A stretch of DNA of 44,596 bases from RPQJ01 sp963714645 (GCA_963714645.1 CAVQQX010000082.1:1-44596); one strand, 5' to 3'. Shown: positions 10,410 through 20,341, numbered from the stretch's first letter. Program-made: numbers and translations. Notes: generated by a model not told the origin, from the letters alone.

Positions 10410-11456
10410 CTAGAGGACGCCGCGGCGTTCCTGGTCGAGCTCGATCGATTCGAAGAGCGCGCGAAAGTTGCCCTCGCCGAAGCCCTCGTTGCCCTTGCGC
10501 TGGATGATCTCGAAGAAGATCGGCCCGATCACGTTGGTCGTGAAGATCTGCAGCAGGATGCCGTCGCGGTCGCTGCCGTCGATCAGGATCCGGCGCTTCT
10601 GCAGTTCCTCGAGCGACTCCCGGTACCCCGGCACCCGGTCCGGCACGCCTTCGTAGTACGTGTCGGGCGTGTCCTGGAACTGCACGCCGTTGGCGCGCAA
10701 CGCATCGACCGTGCCGTAGATGTCTTCGGTCGAGAGCGCGATGTGCTGGATTCCCTCGCCCTGATACTCGCGCAGGTATTCCTCGATCTGCGACTTGTCG
10801 TCCTGGGACTCGTTGATCGGTATGCGGATCTTGCCGCAGGGGCTGGTCATCGCCTTGCTGAAGAGCCCGGTCTTCCTGCCCTCGATGTCGAAGTAGCGGA
10901 TCTGGCGGAAGTTGAACAGACGCTCGTAGAAGCCCGCCCACTTGTCCATGTGGCCGCGGTGCACGTTGTGGGTCAGGTGGTCGATCAGCGCGAGGCCGGT
11001 CGGGCGCAGCGTGCCGCGATCGGCCACGGGGACGAAATCGACGTCGTAGATGGTGTGCTCGCCGTAGCGATCGACGAGGTAGACGAGGCTGCCGCCGATG
11101 CCCTCGATCGCGGGTATGTTGAGTTCCATCGGGCCGACCGGGCTGGTGACGGGCTTTGCGCCCAGGTCCACGGCCCGCTTGAACGCCCTGGCTGCGTCCC
11201 TGACGCGAAACGCCATCGCGCACGCAGACGGGCCGTGCTGCTGTGCGAATCGCTGGCCGAAGCTGCCCGGTTCCGCGTTGATGACGAAATTGACGTCGCC
11301 TTGCTGGTGCAGCGTGACGTTCTTGCTGCGGTGGCGCGCGACGACGGGGAAGCCCATCCGCTCGAAGAGCGTCCGCAGCTGTTCCGGGTCGGGAGCGGTG
11401 TACTCGACGAACTCGAAGCCGTCCGTGCCCATGGGGTTCTCGAAGAGATCGGCCAT
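10410..11456 (-). CDS. hppD: 4-hydroxyphenylpyruvate dioxygenase
   Basis: HPPD converts 4-hydroxyphenylpyruvate to homogentisate with Fe(II) and O2. The 348-aa product starts MADLFENPMGTDGFEFVEY at ATG 11456. The longer upstream frame is rejected because homology and an AGGA ribosome-binding site (about 9 nt upstream) both point here. Two vicinal-oxygen-chelate domains are visible. Iron-ligand motifs are IDHLTHNVHRG (first His), GIQHIALST (second His) and the C-terminal PIFFEIIQRKG (Glu). It is the first gene of the hppD-hmgA-fahA operon. Confidence 0.97.
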   Translation of the reverse strand: MADLFENPMGTDGFEFVEYTAPDPEQLRTLFERMGFPVVARHRSKNVTLHQQGDVNFVINAEPGSFGQRFAQQHGPSACAMAFRVRDAARAFKRAVDLGAKPVTSPVGPMELNIPAIEGIGGSLVYLVDRYGEHTIYDVDFVPVADRGTLRPTGLALIDHLTHNVHRGHMDKWAGFYERLFNFRQIRYFDIEGRKTGLFSKAMTSPCGKIRIPINESQDDKSQIEEYLREYQGEGIQHIALSTEDIYGTVDALRANGVQFQDTPDTYYEGVPDRVPGYRESLEELQKRRILIDGSDRDGILLQIFTTNVIGPIFFEIIQRKGNEGFGEGNFRALFESIELDQERRGVL

Positions 11457-11480
11457 CGGCAGGTCCTCCGCGCAGCAGCA

Positions 11481-11509
11481 ATTAGTTGCAAGTGAAATCG
11501 TTACCGCAA
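11481..11509 (-). promoter_or_regulatory. Candidate sigma-70 promoter of the hppD operon
   Basis: On the minus strand TTGCGG (11504-11509) and ACTAAT (11481-11486) are separated by exactly 17 bp, and hppD starts about 25 bp downstream of the -10. The -35 match is weak (3 of 6). The rest of 11457-11730, about 270 bp, shows no gene I can support. Confidence 0.35.
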
Positions 11510-11730
11510 TGGTACCCGCCTCGTGGGTCGGACGGAAAGGGGTGAACGGCGCGTCGTCGCGCCGGCGCGACCTCGGCGTGTTCTTCGCCGTCGCGCCATC
11601 GGCGGCGGCGGATGAATCGGCGATGGCAGGCGCCGATCCCGCGGCCGCCGGGGCGGGAGTCACCCGGACGGTCGAGGTCTGCTCCAATGCATGCCAGGTC
11701 ATTGTCCGGGCGTGCGACGACTGCGCGGGT

Positions 11731-11806
11731 TGGTGGGCCGTGCTGGATTCGAACCAGCGACCAACTGGTTAAAAGCCAGCTGCTCTACCGACTGAGCTAA
11801 CGGCCC
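11731..11806 (-). tRNA. tRNA-Lys (anticodon TTT)
   Basis: The minus strand folds into a full cloverleaf with acceptor GGGCCGT/ACGGCCC, D-stem GCTC/GAGC, anticodon stem GCTGG/CCAGT around the loop CTTTTAA, and T-arm GCTGG-TTCGAATC-CAGC. The discriminator A and CCA are encoded (11734-11731). The tRNA downstream of queE-queC is a familiar gammaproteobacterial arrangement. Confidence 0.97.
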
Positions 11807-11946
11807 GTGAAGCGAAGGGTGGCGACGCCGACCGGCACCGCCGCACCCGTGCTCCGGCTCTCGCACGTGGGTGCGGTGCCGAAGGCGACCACGAGTCAGC
11901 GGCAGGATGATAGCAGGCAGGCGAAACATAGACCCGGAAGCGCGCC

Positions 11947-12705
11947 TCAATCCGGTCCCTGGAGCTGGAAGTAGCGGGTCGGATCCTCGACGCCTGCCGC
12001 CTCGAATCCCTCGCGCCGGAAGCGGCAGGAGTCGCACCGACCGCAGGCGCGTCCCTGTTCGTCGGCCTGGTAGCACGACACCGTCGCCGAGTAGTCGACG
12101 CCGAGCTCGAGGCCTCGCCGCACGATCTCCGTCTTGCGCAGTGCGATCAGTGGCGTGCGGATGCGCAACGGACGTGCGTCTTCCAGGCCGGCACGCGTCG
12201 CCAGGTTCGCCACGTGCTCGAATGCTGCGATGAACTCCGGACGGCAGTCCGGATATCCCGAGTAATCGACCGCATTGACGCCGATGAAGATGTCGTGCAC
12301 CTCCAGCACCTCCGCCCATGCCAGTGCGAGCGACAGGAATACCGTGTTCCGCGCCGGAACATAAGTGACGGGGATCCCGCTGCCGGAGCTGTCGCCCATG
12401 CCCTGCCCCGCCTCGGGCACGGCAATGGTTGCGTCGGTCAGTGCCGAGCCGCCGAAGGCCGCGAGGTCGATCGCGAACACCCGGTGTTCGACCGCGCCGA
12501 GCGCGTGCGCCACCCGCGCCGCCGCCGCCAGCTCCGCCCGGTGGCGCTGACCGTAGTCGAAACTGAGCGCGTGGCAGCGGTAGCCTGCGGCCACCGCGAT
12601 CGCCAGGCACGTCGCCGAATCGAGCCCTCCCGAGAGGAGCACGATGGCCGGTGCGCGCTTCGGCGCGCCATGGCCGGTCGCAGGTGCGGGTGTTGCAGCA
12701 GGCAT
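11947..12705 (-). CDS. queC: 7-cyano-7-deazaguanine synthase QueC
   Basis: QueC uses ATP and ammonia to convert 7-carboxy-7-deazaguanine to preQ0 on the way to queuosine. The 252-aa protein has the PP-loop SGGLDSATCLAIA near residue 22, SFDYGQRHRAEL, VPARNTVFLSLA, GVNAVDYSGYPDCRPEF, and the C-terminal zinc-binding cysteines C-x9-C-x2-C-x2-C (SCYQADEQGRACGRCDSC). Start ATG 12705 is chosen because a short Ala/Pro-rich lead leads straight into AIVLLSGGLDSA. It follows queE by 8 bp. Confidence 0.95.
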   Translation of the reverse strand: MPAATPAPATGHGAPKRAPAIVLLSGGLDSATCLAIAVAAGYRCHALSFDYGQRHRAELAAAARVAHALGAVEHRVFAIDLAAFGGSALTDATIAVPEAGQGMGDSSGSGIPVTYVPARNTVFLSLALAWAEVLEVHDIFIGVNAVDYSGYPDCRPEFIAAFEHVANLATRAGLEDARPLRIRTPLIALRKTEIVRRGLELGVDYSATVSCYQADEQGRACGRCDSCRFRREGFEAAGVEDPTRYFQLQGPD

Positions 12706-12713
12706 GGGCGTCG

Positions 12714-13358
12714 TCAGCGTCCCCGCTCGTCGCCCCAGAGCACCTTGTGCAGCTGCACCTGCAGTCGCGCATCGAGGCGGTCGGCCAGCATCCACTCGGC
12801 GAGATCGCGCGGCTCGACCTGGCCCCAGCTGGGCGAGAGCAGGACCTGGCTCGGGAGCGGCTCAGCACGACTTCGCAGCAGATCACGTGCCCACTCGTAG
12901 TCCGCGCGCGAGCAGACGACGAACTTGAGCTGGTCGCGCGCCGTGAGCACGTCGAGGTTCCCGAGCAGGTTGCGGCGCTGCTCGCCGGAGCCCGGGGTCT
13001 TGAGGTCGACGACCCGGTGCACGCGCGGGTCGACCTCGCCGACGTCGAGCGCGCCGCTCGTCTCGAGCGACACCTCGAGACCTGCATCGCAGAGCGCCGT
13101 GAGCAGGTCGAGACACGCCTTCTGCGCCAGCGGCTCGCCGCCCGTCACGCAGACGCGTCGCACGCCGCTCGAGCCGGCCACCTGGAGCAACTCGTCGAGC
13201 GTGCGCCACTCGCCGCCATGGAACGCATATTGCGTATCGCAATACCCGCAGCGCAGCGGGCATCCTGTGAGGCGGATGAAGAGCGTGGGCCAGCCGACCG
13301 CGTCCGCTTCACCCTGGATCGAGACGAAGGTCTCGGTGACCTTGAGCCGCCGGCTCAC
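12714..13358 (-). CDS. queE: 7-carboxy-7-deazaguanine synthase QueE
   Basis: QueE is a radical-SAM enzyme that contracts carboxy-tetrahydropterin to 7-carboxy-7-deazaguanine. The 214-aa product shows VTETFVSIQGEADAVGWPT, the [4Fe-4S] motif CPLRCGYC (CxxxCxxC), DTQYAFHGG, the SAM-binding VCVTGGEPL, and VDLKTPGSGE. Start is GTG 13358, overlapping the cpoB stop. With queC next to it, two of the four preQ0 steps are encoded here; queD and folE are not in the window. Confidence 0.95.
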   Translation of the reverse strand: MSRRLKVTETFVSIQGEADAVGWPTLFIRLTGCPLRCGYCDTQYAFHGGEWRTLDELLQVAGSSGVRRVCVTGGEPLAQKACLDLLTALCDAGLEVSLETSGALDVGEVDPRVHRVVDLKTPGSGEQRRNLLGNLDVLTARDQLKFVVCSRADYEWARDLLRSRAEPLPSQVLLSPSWGQVEPRDLAEWMLADRLDARLQVQLHKVLWGDERGR

Positions 13359-14128
13359 CGGCCCTCGGCGTTCAGCTTTTCGATTCGCGCCTGCGCCTGC
13401 CGCGCCGCGTCCGATTCGGGGTAGGTCGAGATCACGCGCTGGTACGACGTGCGGGCGTTGCGGAAGGCCTTGAGTTCCGCCTGGCAGTCACCGACCTTGA
13501 GCATCGCGTCCGCGAGCCGGCGTGACTCCGGGAACGCGGCGACGCCCTGGAACGACCTGAGCGCCGGCTCGAACTGGTGCTGTATGAACTGCGCTTCGCC
13601 GAGCCAGTAGGTCGCGTTGTCGGCGCGAGGTCCGCGCGGGTACTTTGCCAGATAGGTCTGGAAGCCGCGGGCGGCTTCCTCGTAGCGCCCTGCCTTCATG
13701 GCCGCGAATGCGTCGCCGTACACGGCCGCCTCGTCGGCAAAGACGACGTTGGGCGGGTTGACGGCACCCCCGGTCGCAGGCGGCAGGCCGTCGACGCCGT
13801 TCTCGACCACGAGCAACCGGCGGTCGAGGTCGGCATAGAGGTCGCGCTGCTGCTGCTGCAGCGTCTCGAGCTCGTGCCGGGTCTCCTCGATCTGCCCGCG
13901 CAGCGCCCGCAGCTCCTGCTGCGAGGACTCGATCTGCCGCTGCAGGTCGACCAGCGCCTGGTTCAGGCGGCTCTCGAGCGCGTCGATGCGCGTGTCGGTC
14001 TGCTCCGCCCGCGCCTCGAGTTCCTTGTTGCTGGCCGTGCCTCCGAACTGCGCGTGTGCCGTCGGCAGCCAGGCCGCGAGCAGTGCGACGCCGGCGAGCA
14101 GGCGGCCGCACGCGTGAGTGCCGCTCAT
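13355..14128 (-). CDS. cpoB: Cell division coordinator CpoB / TolA-binding protein
   Basis: CpoB (YbgF) is a periplasmic TPR protein that links Tol-Pal to PBP1B during constriction. The 257-aa product has a signal peptide (cleavage likely after PTAHA, about residue 26). A long coiled coil follows (about 35-110, with heptad-like Gln/Glu/Arg runs such as ELRALRGQIEETRHELE) for trimerisation. A linker and a C-terminal domain of three TPR-like repeats (about 135-250, YGDAFAAMKAGRYEEAARGF onward) complete it. It starts 3 bp after pal in the tol-pal operon. Confidence 0.93.
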   Translation of the reverse strand: MSGTHACGRLLAGVALLAAWLPTAHAQFGGTASNKELEARAEQTDTRIDALESRLNQALVDLQRQIESSQQELRALRGQIEETRHELETLQQQQRDLYADLDRRLLVVENGVDGLPPATGGAVNPPNVVFADEAAVYGDAFAAMKAGRYEEAARGFQTYLAKYPRGPRADNATYWLGEAQFIQHQFEPALRSFQGVAAFPESRRLADAMLKVGDCQAELKAFRNARTSYQRVISTYPESDAARQAQARIEKLNAEGR

Positions 14129-14131
14129 GGA

Positions 14132-14674
14132 TCAGGGCGCCTGCACGAGCTCGACGCGACGATTCTGCGCATAGGCCGCATCGTCGGAACCTTCGGCCAG
14201 CGGACGTTCCTCGCCGTAGCTCACCGTGGTGATCTGCGATTCCTTCACGCCCTGCAGCATCAGCGCGCGACGCACCGTCTGGGCGCGGCGCTCGCCGAGC
14301 CCGATGTTGTACTCACGCGAACCGCGCTCGTCGGTGTGTCCTTCGAGCCGGACGCGAGCGTTCGCGTACTTGCTCAGGTAGGACGCGTGCGCGGAGACGA
14401 TGGCGTCGTCGGCGGGCCGGATCTCGCTGCTGTCGTAGTCGAAATAGACGACGTTGCGCGCCTGCAGCGCAGCCAGCGCCTGGCGCTGTGCTTCGGCCAT
14501 CGTCGTCGCGCCGGCCGCGGGCCCATCCGTGCCGAGCCCGCTCGTCTGCGCCCCCTCAGTGGTGACTTCAACCGGCGCGTGCGTCGTGGCCTCGGGCAGG
14601 ACCTGCTTCGGTTTCTGGCAGGCCGCGAGGCCGAGCGCGAGCACGGCGGCGGCAGCGACGTGGGTAAATTTCAT
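14132..14674 (-). CDS. pal: Peptidoglycan-associated lipoprotein Pal
   Basis: Pal is an outer-membrane lipoprotein that binds peptidoglycan and TolB. The 180-aa product begins MKFTHVAAAAVLALGLAAC, a type-II signal peptide with lipobox LAAC. A linker follows, then an OmpA-like domain (about 75-178) with VVYFDYDSSEIRP, LEGHTDERGSREYNIGLGE and RRAQTVRRAL, the diaminopimelate-binding signature. It lies 80 bp after tolB and 3 bp before cpoB. Confidence 0.96.
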   Translation of the reverse strand: MKFTHVAAAAVLALGLAACQKPKQVLPEATTHAPVEVTTEGAQTSGLGTDGPAAGATTMAEAQRQALAALQARNVVYFDYDSSEIRPADDAIVSAHASYLSKYANARVRLEGHTDERGSREYNIGLGERRAQTVRRALMLQGVKESQITTVSYGEERPLAEGSDDAAYAQNRRVELVQAP

Positions 14675-14754
14675 GTTGAGCGGGCTCCTCGAGCGGATCG
14701 GGCCGCGCGATGCGGCGTGACGGTCGCGAATGATACCTCGCAGCCGGCCGGGCT

Positions 14755-16095
14755 TCATCGGCGCGCCGCGGGCGCGGGCGCCCACACGGGCTCGCGCACG
14801 TCGCCCGTTTCGGAACTCAGCCGCTGCTGGAAGCGGCCGTCGGTGGAAACCGTCGCGAGTGCCCCGCGACCGCCGGCGCGGGTGGCATAGATCAGGGCCG
14901 CACCGTTGGGGGCGAAACTCGGGGACTCGTCCTGGTTGCCCTCGGTCAGCACGTGCAGGTTGCGCGTCTTCAGGTCGAACGTCGCGATGCGGAAGCCGCC
15001 GCGGTCGAGCGTCACGAGCGCGAGCGACTGGCCGTCCGGCGCGACCCGGGGCCGCGCGTTGTAGCCGTTCGTGAACGTGAGGCGCTGCGGTTCCTGCCCG
15101 GCGGCGGCCCCGATCCGGTAGACCTGCGCATTGCCGGCCCGGTCGGACGTGAAGTACAGGCTCGACCCGTCGCGCGCCCATTCCGGCTCCGTGTCGATCG
15201 AGCTGTCGGTCGTGAGCCGCGTGAGCGTCTGCGTCGCGAGCTCGAGCACGTAGAGGTCGAGGTTGCCGTCGCGGGAGAGCGTGAGCGCGAGCCGACTCCC
15301 GTCCGGCGACCAGGCCGGCGCGCCGTTGATGCCGAGGCGCGCAGACACTCGCCGCCGTTCGCCCGACGCGAGGCGTTGCACGTAGATCGCCGAGGCCTTC
15401 CCCTCGAACGAGACGTAGGCAAGGCTCTGTGCGTCGGGCGACCAGGCGGGCGACATGAGCGGCTCGGACGACTCGGTGATCGTGCGCGGGCTGTAGCCAT
15501 CGGCGTCGGCGACGACGAGTCGATGGCGCTGGCGGGGTGGCCGCCCTTCGACGGACACGTACGCGATCCGGGTGGAGAACGCGCCCGGGATGCCCGTCAG
15601 CCGCTCGAACACGAGGTCTGCGATCCGGTGAGCCGTGGCGCGCAGCCCTTGCTCGGTGGTGGCGATGCGCTCGCTGAGCAGCGGTTGTCCCGTCTGGACG
15701 TTGAACAGTTCGAAGGTCACCGCAAGGCCTGCATCTGCCGGCTCGACCCGTCCGACGACGATGAAATCCGAGCGCAGCAGGCGCCAGTCCTCGAACCGGA
15801 TCGCCGCGCCGGACGTCGGCCGCGCCGCCAGGTCGCGCCGTTCGAGCGGACGGAAGCGACCGCTCGACTGCAGGTCGTTCGCGATCACGGCTCCGACGTC
15901 GTCCGGGCCGCCTTCCACCTGGCCGCCGAATGGCAGCACGGCGATCGGCACCGCGTCGCGCACGCCCTGGGTGATGTCGAGGCGCAGTTGCGCGAGCGCA
16001 GGCGGCGACAGGCACGCGAGAAGTATGGCGGCGATCGCCGGCACGCGACGCAGGGCCAGGGTTCCGATCGATCGAGTCGGCGTGCGCGCAGACAT
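14755..16095 (-). CDS. tolB: Tol-Pal system periplasmic protein TolB
   Basis: TolB is a periplasmic beta-propeller that shuttles between Pal and TolA. The product has a signal peptide ending about SPPALA, then an N-terminal domain starting LDITQGVRDAVPIAVLPFGG. A six-bladed WD40-like propeller follows with recurrent SPAWSPDAQSLAYVSF, GAPAWSPDGSRLALTLS and TEPEWARDGSSLYFTSDR motifs. Start ATG 16095 gives 446 aa; an in-frame TTG six bases upstream is possible but less likely. The gap from tolA is 10 bp. Confidence 0.95.
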   Translation of the reverse strand: MSARTPTRSIGTLALRRVPAIAAILLACLSPPALAQLRLDITQGVRDAVPIAVLPFGGQVEGGPDDVGAVIANDLQSSGRFRPLERRDLAARPTSGAAIRFEDWRLLRSDFIVVGRVEPADAGLAVTFELFNVQTGQPLLSERIATTEQGLRATAHRIADLVFERLTGIPGAFSTRIAYVSVEGRPPRQRHRLVVADADGYSPRTITESSEPLMSPAWSPDAQSLAYVSFEGKASAIYVQRLASGERRRVSARLGINGAPAWSPDGSRLALTLSRDGNLDLYVLELATQTLTRLTTDSSIDTEPEWARDGSSLYFTSDRAGNAQVYRIGAAAGQEPQRLTFTNGYNARPRVAPDGQSLALVTLDRGGFRIATFDLKTRNLHVLTEGNQDESPSFAPNGAALIYATRAGGRGALATVSTDGRFQQRLSSETGDVREPVWAPAPAARR

Positions 16096-16105
16096 CGTCA
16101 AGGTT

Positions 16106-16978
16106 CTACTCCGTGGGCTTGAAGACCATCACCAGCCTGCGCTCGAACGCCCGTGGGTCGCGCGGGGCCGGCAGCGGGGACGAACGATACACGGCATTGG
16201 CCACGGATTCCCGCACGGCCTGGTCGCCGTTGCAGTCGCCGAAATCGACGCCGAGCACCGTGCCGCCGGGGGCCTGCGTCACGTAGAGCGTGCATTGCAG
16301 GCCCGCTCGCGCCGAGGGCGGCCGGATCCAGTTGCGCTCGATCGCCTGCACGAGCAGCGCCTTGTATTCGTCGACGACGCCGGACCGTGCCACGGCCTCG
16401 CCTTCTTCCTCGCTCGCGAGCGCACGTCGCAGCTCCGCCTCACGCTGCGACTCGAGCTTCGTCTCGCGAGCCACCCGCTCCTGCTCGGCCTGGCGCTGCT
16501 TTGCCGCCGCCTCGTCGCGCTGCCGCTGTTCGTCGACCGCACGTTGCTGCGCGGCGGCGCGCTCGGCCGCAGCGGTCCGTTCCGCTGCCGCGCGTAGCGA
16601 CGCCTCCTGCACGGCACGCCGCTCGTCGGCGACCCGCCGCTCGGACACCAGGCGGTCCCGTTGCTCGCGCCGCGCGGCCTCGGCTGCCCGCTCCTGCGTC
16701 GCGGCGGCGGGCTCGGGAGGCGGTGATGCCGGTTCGGACTCGATGTCGGGCGGCGGTTCGGCGACCGGCGCCGGTATCTCTTCGCGCAGCCGCTTGCCGG
16801 CACGGACGGAAGCCGGCAGGTCTTCGTACCGGACGATGTCGCCTTCGATGGCCAGCGGCGGCGGCTCGGGATCGCTGCGCCAGCGCATCGCCGCCACGAC
16901 GATCACGACCAGGAACGCAAGGTGCAGCAGTGCCGACCCGAACCAGGCCGGCACAGCGGCGCGGGACGACCGGGCCAT
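16106..16978 (-). CDS. tolA: Cell envelope integrity protein TolA
   Basis: TolA bridges the inner membrane TolQR motor to TolB-Pal. The 290-aa protein has one N-terminal membrane segment (about residues 12-30, WFGSALLHLAFLVVIVVAA). A Pro/Glu-rich stretch and a long helical Ala/Arg/Glu/Gln-rich domain follow (about 85-190, low complexity). The compact C-terminal domain reads YKALLVQAIERNWIRPPSAR and LYVTQAPGGTVLGVDFGDCNGD. It is shorter than E. coli TolA (421 aa), mainly in the helical region, which is common. Confidence 0.92.
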   Translation of the reverse strand: MARSSRAAVPAWFGSALLHLAFLVVIVVAAMRWRSDPEPPPLAIEGDIVRYEDLPASVRAGKRLREEIPAPVAEPPPDIESEPASPPPEPAAATQERAAEAARREQRDRLVSERRVADERRAVQEASLRAAAERTAAAERAAAQQRAVDEQRQRDEAAAKQRQAEQERVARETKLESQREAELRRALASEEEGEAVARSGVVDEYKALLVQAIERNWIRPPSARAGLQCTLYVTQAPGGTVLGVDFGDCNGDQAVRESVANAVYRSSPLPAPRDPRAFERRLVMVFKPTE

Positions 16979-16981
16979 CCG

Positions 16982-17425
16982 TCAGCGCTGCCCGGCCCTG
17001 GGCTCGGCCGCAATGGGCTCGGTGACGAATCCGACCTTGCGCGCGCCAGCCTGCTGCAGCAACACCATGCCCTCCACGACCCGCCCATACGCCACGGCCT
17101 TGTGAGCCTTGACCAGCACGGGACGCTCGGGTTCCCGGCGCAGTGCCGCCGAGGCCAGCTCGAGCAGCCGGGCCGGCTCGAGCGACTGGCGCGGATTGCC
17201 GAGGTTCAGGTACATCGCACCGGTCGCATCGACGCTGAGCAGCAGGGGATCGAGCCGCTCCGAAGGAATCGGTTCCGAGGCCGCCTGGGGCAGGTCGACC
17301 TTGATGCCCTGGCTCAGCATCGGCGCCGTCACCATGAAGATGATCAGCAGGACCAGCATCACGTCGATGTAGGGCACGACGTTGATCTCGCCCATGAGCT
17401 TGCGGCGGCGACGACTGGAGGACAT
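16982..17425 (-). CDS. tolR: Tol-Pal system protein TolR
   Basis: TolR is an ExbD-family inner-membrane protein that uses the proton-motive force with TolQ. The 147-aa product has a basic N-terminus RRRRKLMGEINVVPYIDVML, where the conserved Asp (YIDVML) lies at the start of the single membrane helix VLLIIFMVTAP. A periplasmic domain follows (TQGIKVDLP-like SQGIKVDLPQA, VLVKAHKAVAYGRVVEGM). It sits 3 bp before tolA and 12 bp after tolQ. Confidence 0.95.
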   Translation of the reverse strand: MSSSRRRRKLMGEINVVPYIDVMLVLLIIFMVTAPMLSQGIKVDLPQAASEPIPSERLDPLLLSVDATGAMYLNLGNPRQSLEPARLLELASAALRREPERPVLVKAHKAVAYGRVVEGMVLLQQAGARKVGFVTEPIAAEPRAGQR

Positions 17426-17437
17426 CGTGCGATCGCC

Positions 17438-18112
17438 TCAGGCCGCCGCCACGCCGGCATGGCGCTGCAGGATCGTGGAGAGTTCCTCCATGAACGTGTC
17501 GTAGCGCAGCTCGAGGCGCCCGACTTGATCGGCGTAGCGGTTGTACGCGATCACGGCCGGGATCGCCGCGAACAGGCCCATCGCGGTCGCGACCAGCGCC
17601 TCGGCGATCGCCGGGGCGACCGTTGCGAGCGTGGCCTGCTGCACGTTGCCGAGCCCCTGGAACGCCATCAGGATGCCCCAGACGGTGCCGAACAGGCCGA
17701 CGTATGGACTGGTGGAACCGATCGTCGCGAGCGTGGAGAGGCTCTGCTCCAGCCGGTCGGTTTCCTTGAGCTGCGCGACTTTCATCGCGCGGCGACTGCC
17801 GTCGAGCAGCTGCGTGCCGACGAGGCCCTGTGACCTGAGCCGCGAGAACTCGCGGAACCCCGAGACGAAGATGTCCGCCATCCCGGTCGGCGAACTGCCG
17901 TCCAGCGACTTGAACAGCGCGGCGAGCTCGCCGCCGGACCAGAACGAGTCCTCGAACCTGTCGGCGGACTGGCGCGCCTTGCGCAGCACGCGGCGCTTGC
18001 CCAGGATGATGGCCCACGAGGACACGGAGGCGGCGAGCAGCAGCAGCAGCACGACCTGCACGACCAGGCTCGCGTGCAGCAGCAACGTGACTATGGAATG
18101 GTCGCCGATCAT
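17438..18112 (-). CDS. tolQ: Tol-Pal system protein TolQ
   Basis: TolQ is the MotA/TolQ/ExbB-family proton channel subunit. The 224-aa protein has a first membrane helix (about 17-36, LVVQVVLLLLLAASVSSWAI), a large cytoplasmic loop, and two further helices around GSTSPYVGLFGTVWGILMAF and the VAPAIAEALVATAMGLFAAIP signature. It follows ruvB by 15 bp. The acyl-CoA thioesterase gene ybgC, usually the first gene of this cluster, is not between them. Confidence 0.96.
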   Translation of the reverse strand: MIGDHSIVTLLLHASLVVQVVLLLLLAASVSSWAIILGKRRVLRKARQSADRFEDSFWSGGELAALFKSLDGSSPTGMADIFVSGFREFSRLRSQGLVGTQLLDGSRRAMKVAQLKETDRLEQSLSTLATIGSTSPYVGLFGTVWGILMAFQGLGNVQQATLATVAPAIAEALVATAMGLFAAIPAVIAYNRYADQVGRLELRYDTFMEELSTILQRHAGVAAA

Positions 18113-18127
18113 GCGCCGGTCACCTCG

Positions 18128-19174
<1,047 letters not shown>

Positions 19175-19202
19175 GGGCGATTCGTCCTGTACCTCGCGCC
19201 CA

Positions 19203-19811
19203 TCAGGCGCTCGCCGCGCGCAGGGCCTGTCGGATCAGGTCCTCGGTCGTCGTGACCGACGCATCCACCTTCGCCAGCAGGCGCGTGACCTCGGGCGGCT
19301 TGTAGCCGAGGGCGACCAGGGCGCTGAAGGCCTCTGCCTGGGGGCTCGGTGCGGCACCGGGCGCAGCTGCCGGGCTGCCGCGCGGCGCAAACGCCTGTCC
19401 GCTCGCGAGCGCCTGCAGGCGATCACGCATCTCGACGATCAGGCGCTCGGCGGTCTTGCGACCGATGCCCGGGATGCGCGTGAGCGAGGCCGTGTCCTCG
19501 GTCTCGACGCAACGGTGGAACTCGTCGACGCTCGCGCCCGACAGGATCCCGAGCGCGATGCGTGGGCCCACGCCGGACACTTTGATCAGCTCCCGGAACA
19601 GGGCGCGCTCGCGCTCGGTGCCGAAGCCGAACAACACATGCGCATCCTCGCGCACGACGAGGTGCGTGTGCAGGCCCACTTCGGCCCCGACGGCCGGCAG
19701 TCCGTAGAACGTGGACATCGGCGCTTCCAGCTCGTAGCCCACCCCGTGGACGTCGAGCAGCAGGACGGGCGGATGTTTGGCGGCGAGTCGGCCCCGGAGG
19801 AACCCGATCAA
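19203..19811 (-). CDS. ruvA: Holliday junction branch migration protein RuvA
   Basis: RuvA is the tetrameric junction-binding protein that targets RuvB. Starting at TTG 19811 gives 202 aa beginning (M)IGFLRGRLAAKHPP, the expected RuvA start. The upstream frame is non-homologous. Two helix-hairpin-helix motifs are visible, LIKVSGVGPRIALGILSG and LTRIPGIGRKTAERLIVEM, and a C-terminal RuvB-binding domain (SALVALGYKPPEVTRLL). The TTG overlaps the ruvC TGA, implying translational coupling. Confidence 0.96.
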   Translation of the reverse strand: MIGFLRGRLAAKHPPVLLLDVHGVGYELEAPMSTFYGLPAVGAEVGLHTHLVVREDAHVLFGFGTERERALFRELIKVSGVGPRIALGILSGASVDEFHRCVETEDTASLTRIPGIGRKTAERLIVEMRDRLQALASGQAFAPRGSPAAAPGAAPSPQAEAFSALVALGYKPPEVTRLLAKVDASVTTTEDLIRQALRAASA

Positions 19812-20341
19812 GACGGCGCCCCCGGCACGGCAAACGCCGCGGCGTCCACCGCCTGCCCGGCGGTGCGGCAGTAGGCATGGCACAGCGCGAGCCCGATCGC
19901 ATCCGCAGCATCCGACTGCAGCTCGCCCTCGAGGCACAGCAGCCGGCGCACCATCAGTTGTACCTGTTCCTTCTGCGCACCGCCCTGGCCGACGATCGCG
20001 AGTTTCACCTCGCGCGGGGCATATTCGTAGAGGTGCGAGGCCGAGGAATAGGCCGCGCAGATGGCAGCCCCACGGGCCTGGCCGAGCTTGAGCGCGCTGT
20101 CGGCATTGCGATGCATGAAGACGCGCTCGATCGCCACTTCGGCCGGACGGTATTCGCGCACCAGTTCGAGGACGCCGTCGAAGATCTGCCGCAGGCGTGG
20201 CGGGAACGAGTCACCGCGCGTGCGGATCGCGCCGCTCGCGACGTAGTGGGCGTGCCCTCCGCTCCAGTCCACGATGCCGAAACCCGTCGCCTGCGAGCCC
20301 GGATCGATGCCGAGGATGCGGACGGACCCACCGGCCGTCAC
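19808..20341 (-). CDS. ruvC: Crossover junction endodeoxyribonuclease RuvC
   Basis: RuvC resolves Holliday junctions. Starting at GTG 20341 gives 177 aa, the normal length. Catalytic motifs are RILGIDPGSQATGFG (first Asp), AIERVFMHRNADSALKLGQARG (Glu), and the C-terminal LQSDAADAIGLALCHA (Asp pair). No ATG is available near the homologous start, so GTG is the best choice. ruvC is the first gene of this minus-strand operon and is divergent from relA. Confidence 0.95.
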   Translation of the reverse strand: MTAGGSVRILGIDPGSQATGFGIVDWSGGHAHYVASGAIRTRGDSFPPRLRQIFDGVLELVREYRPAEVAIERVFMHRNADSALKLGQARGAAICAAYSSASHLYEYAPREVKLAIVGQGGAQKEQVQLMVRRLLCLEGELQSDAADAIGLALCHAYCRTAGQAVDAAAFAVPGAPS

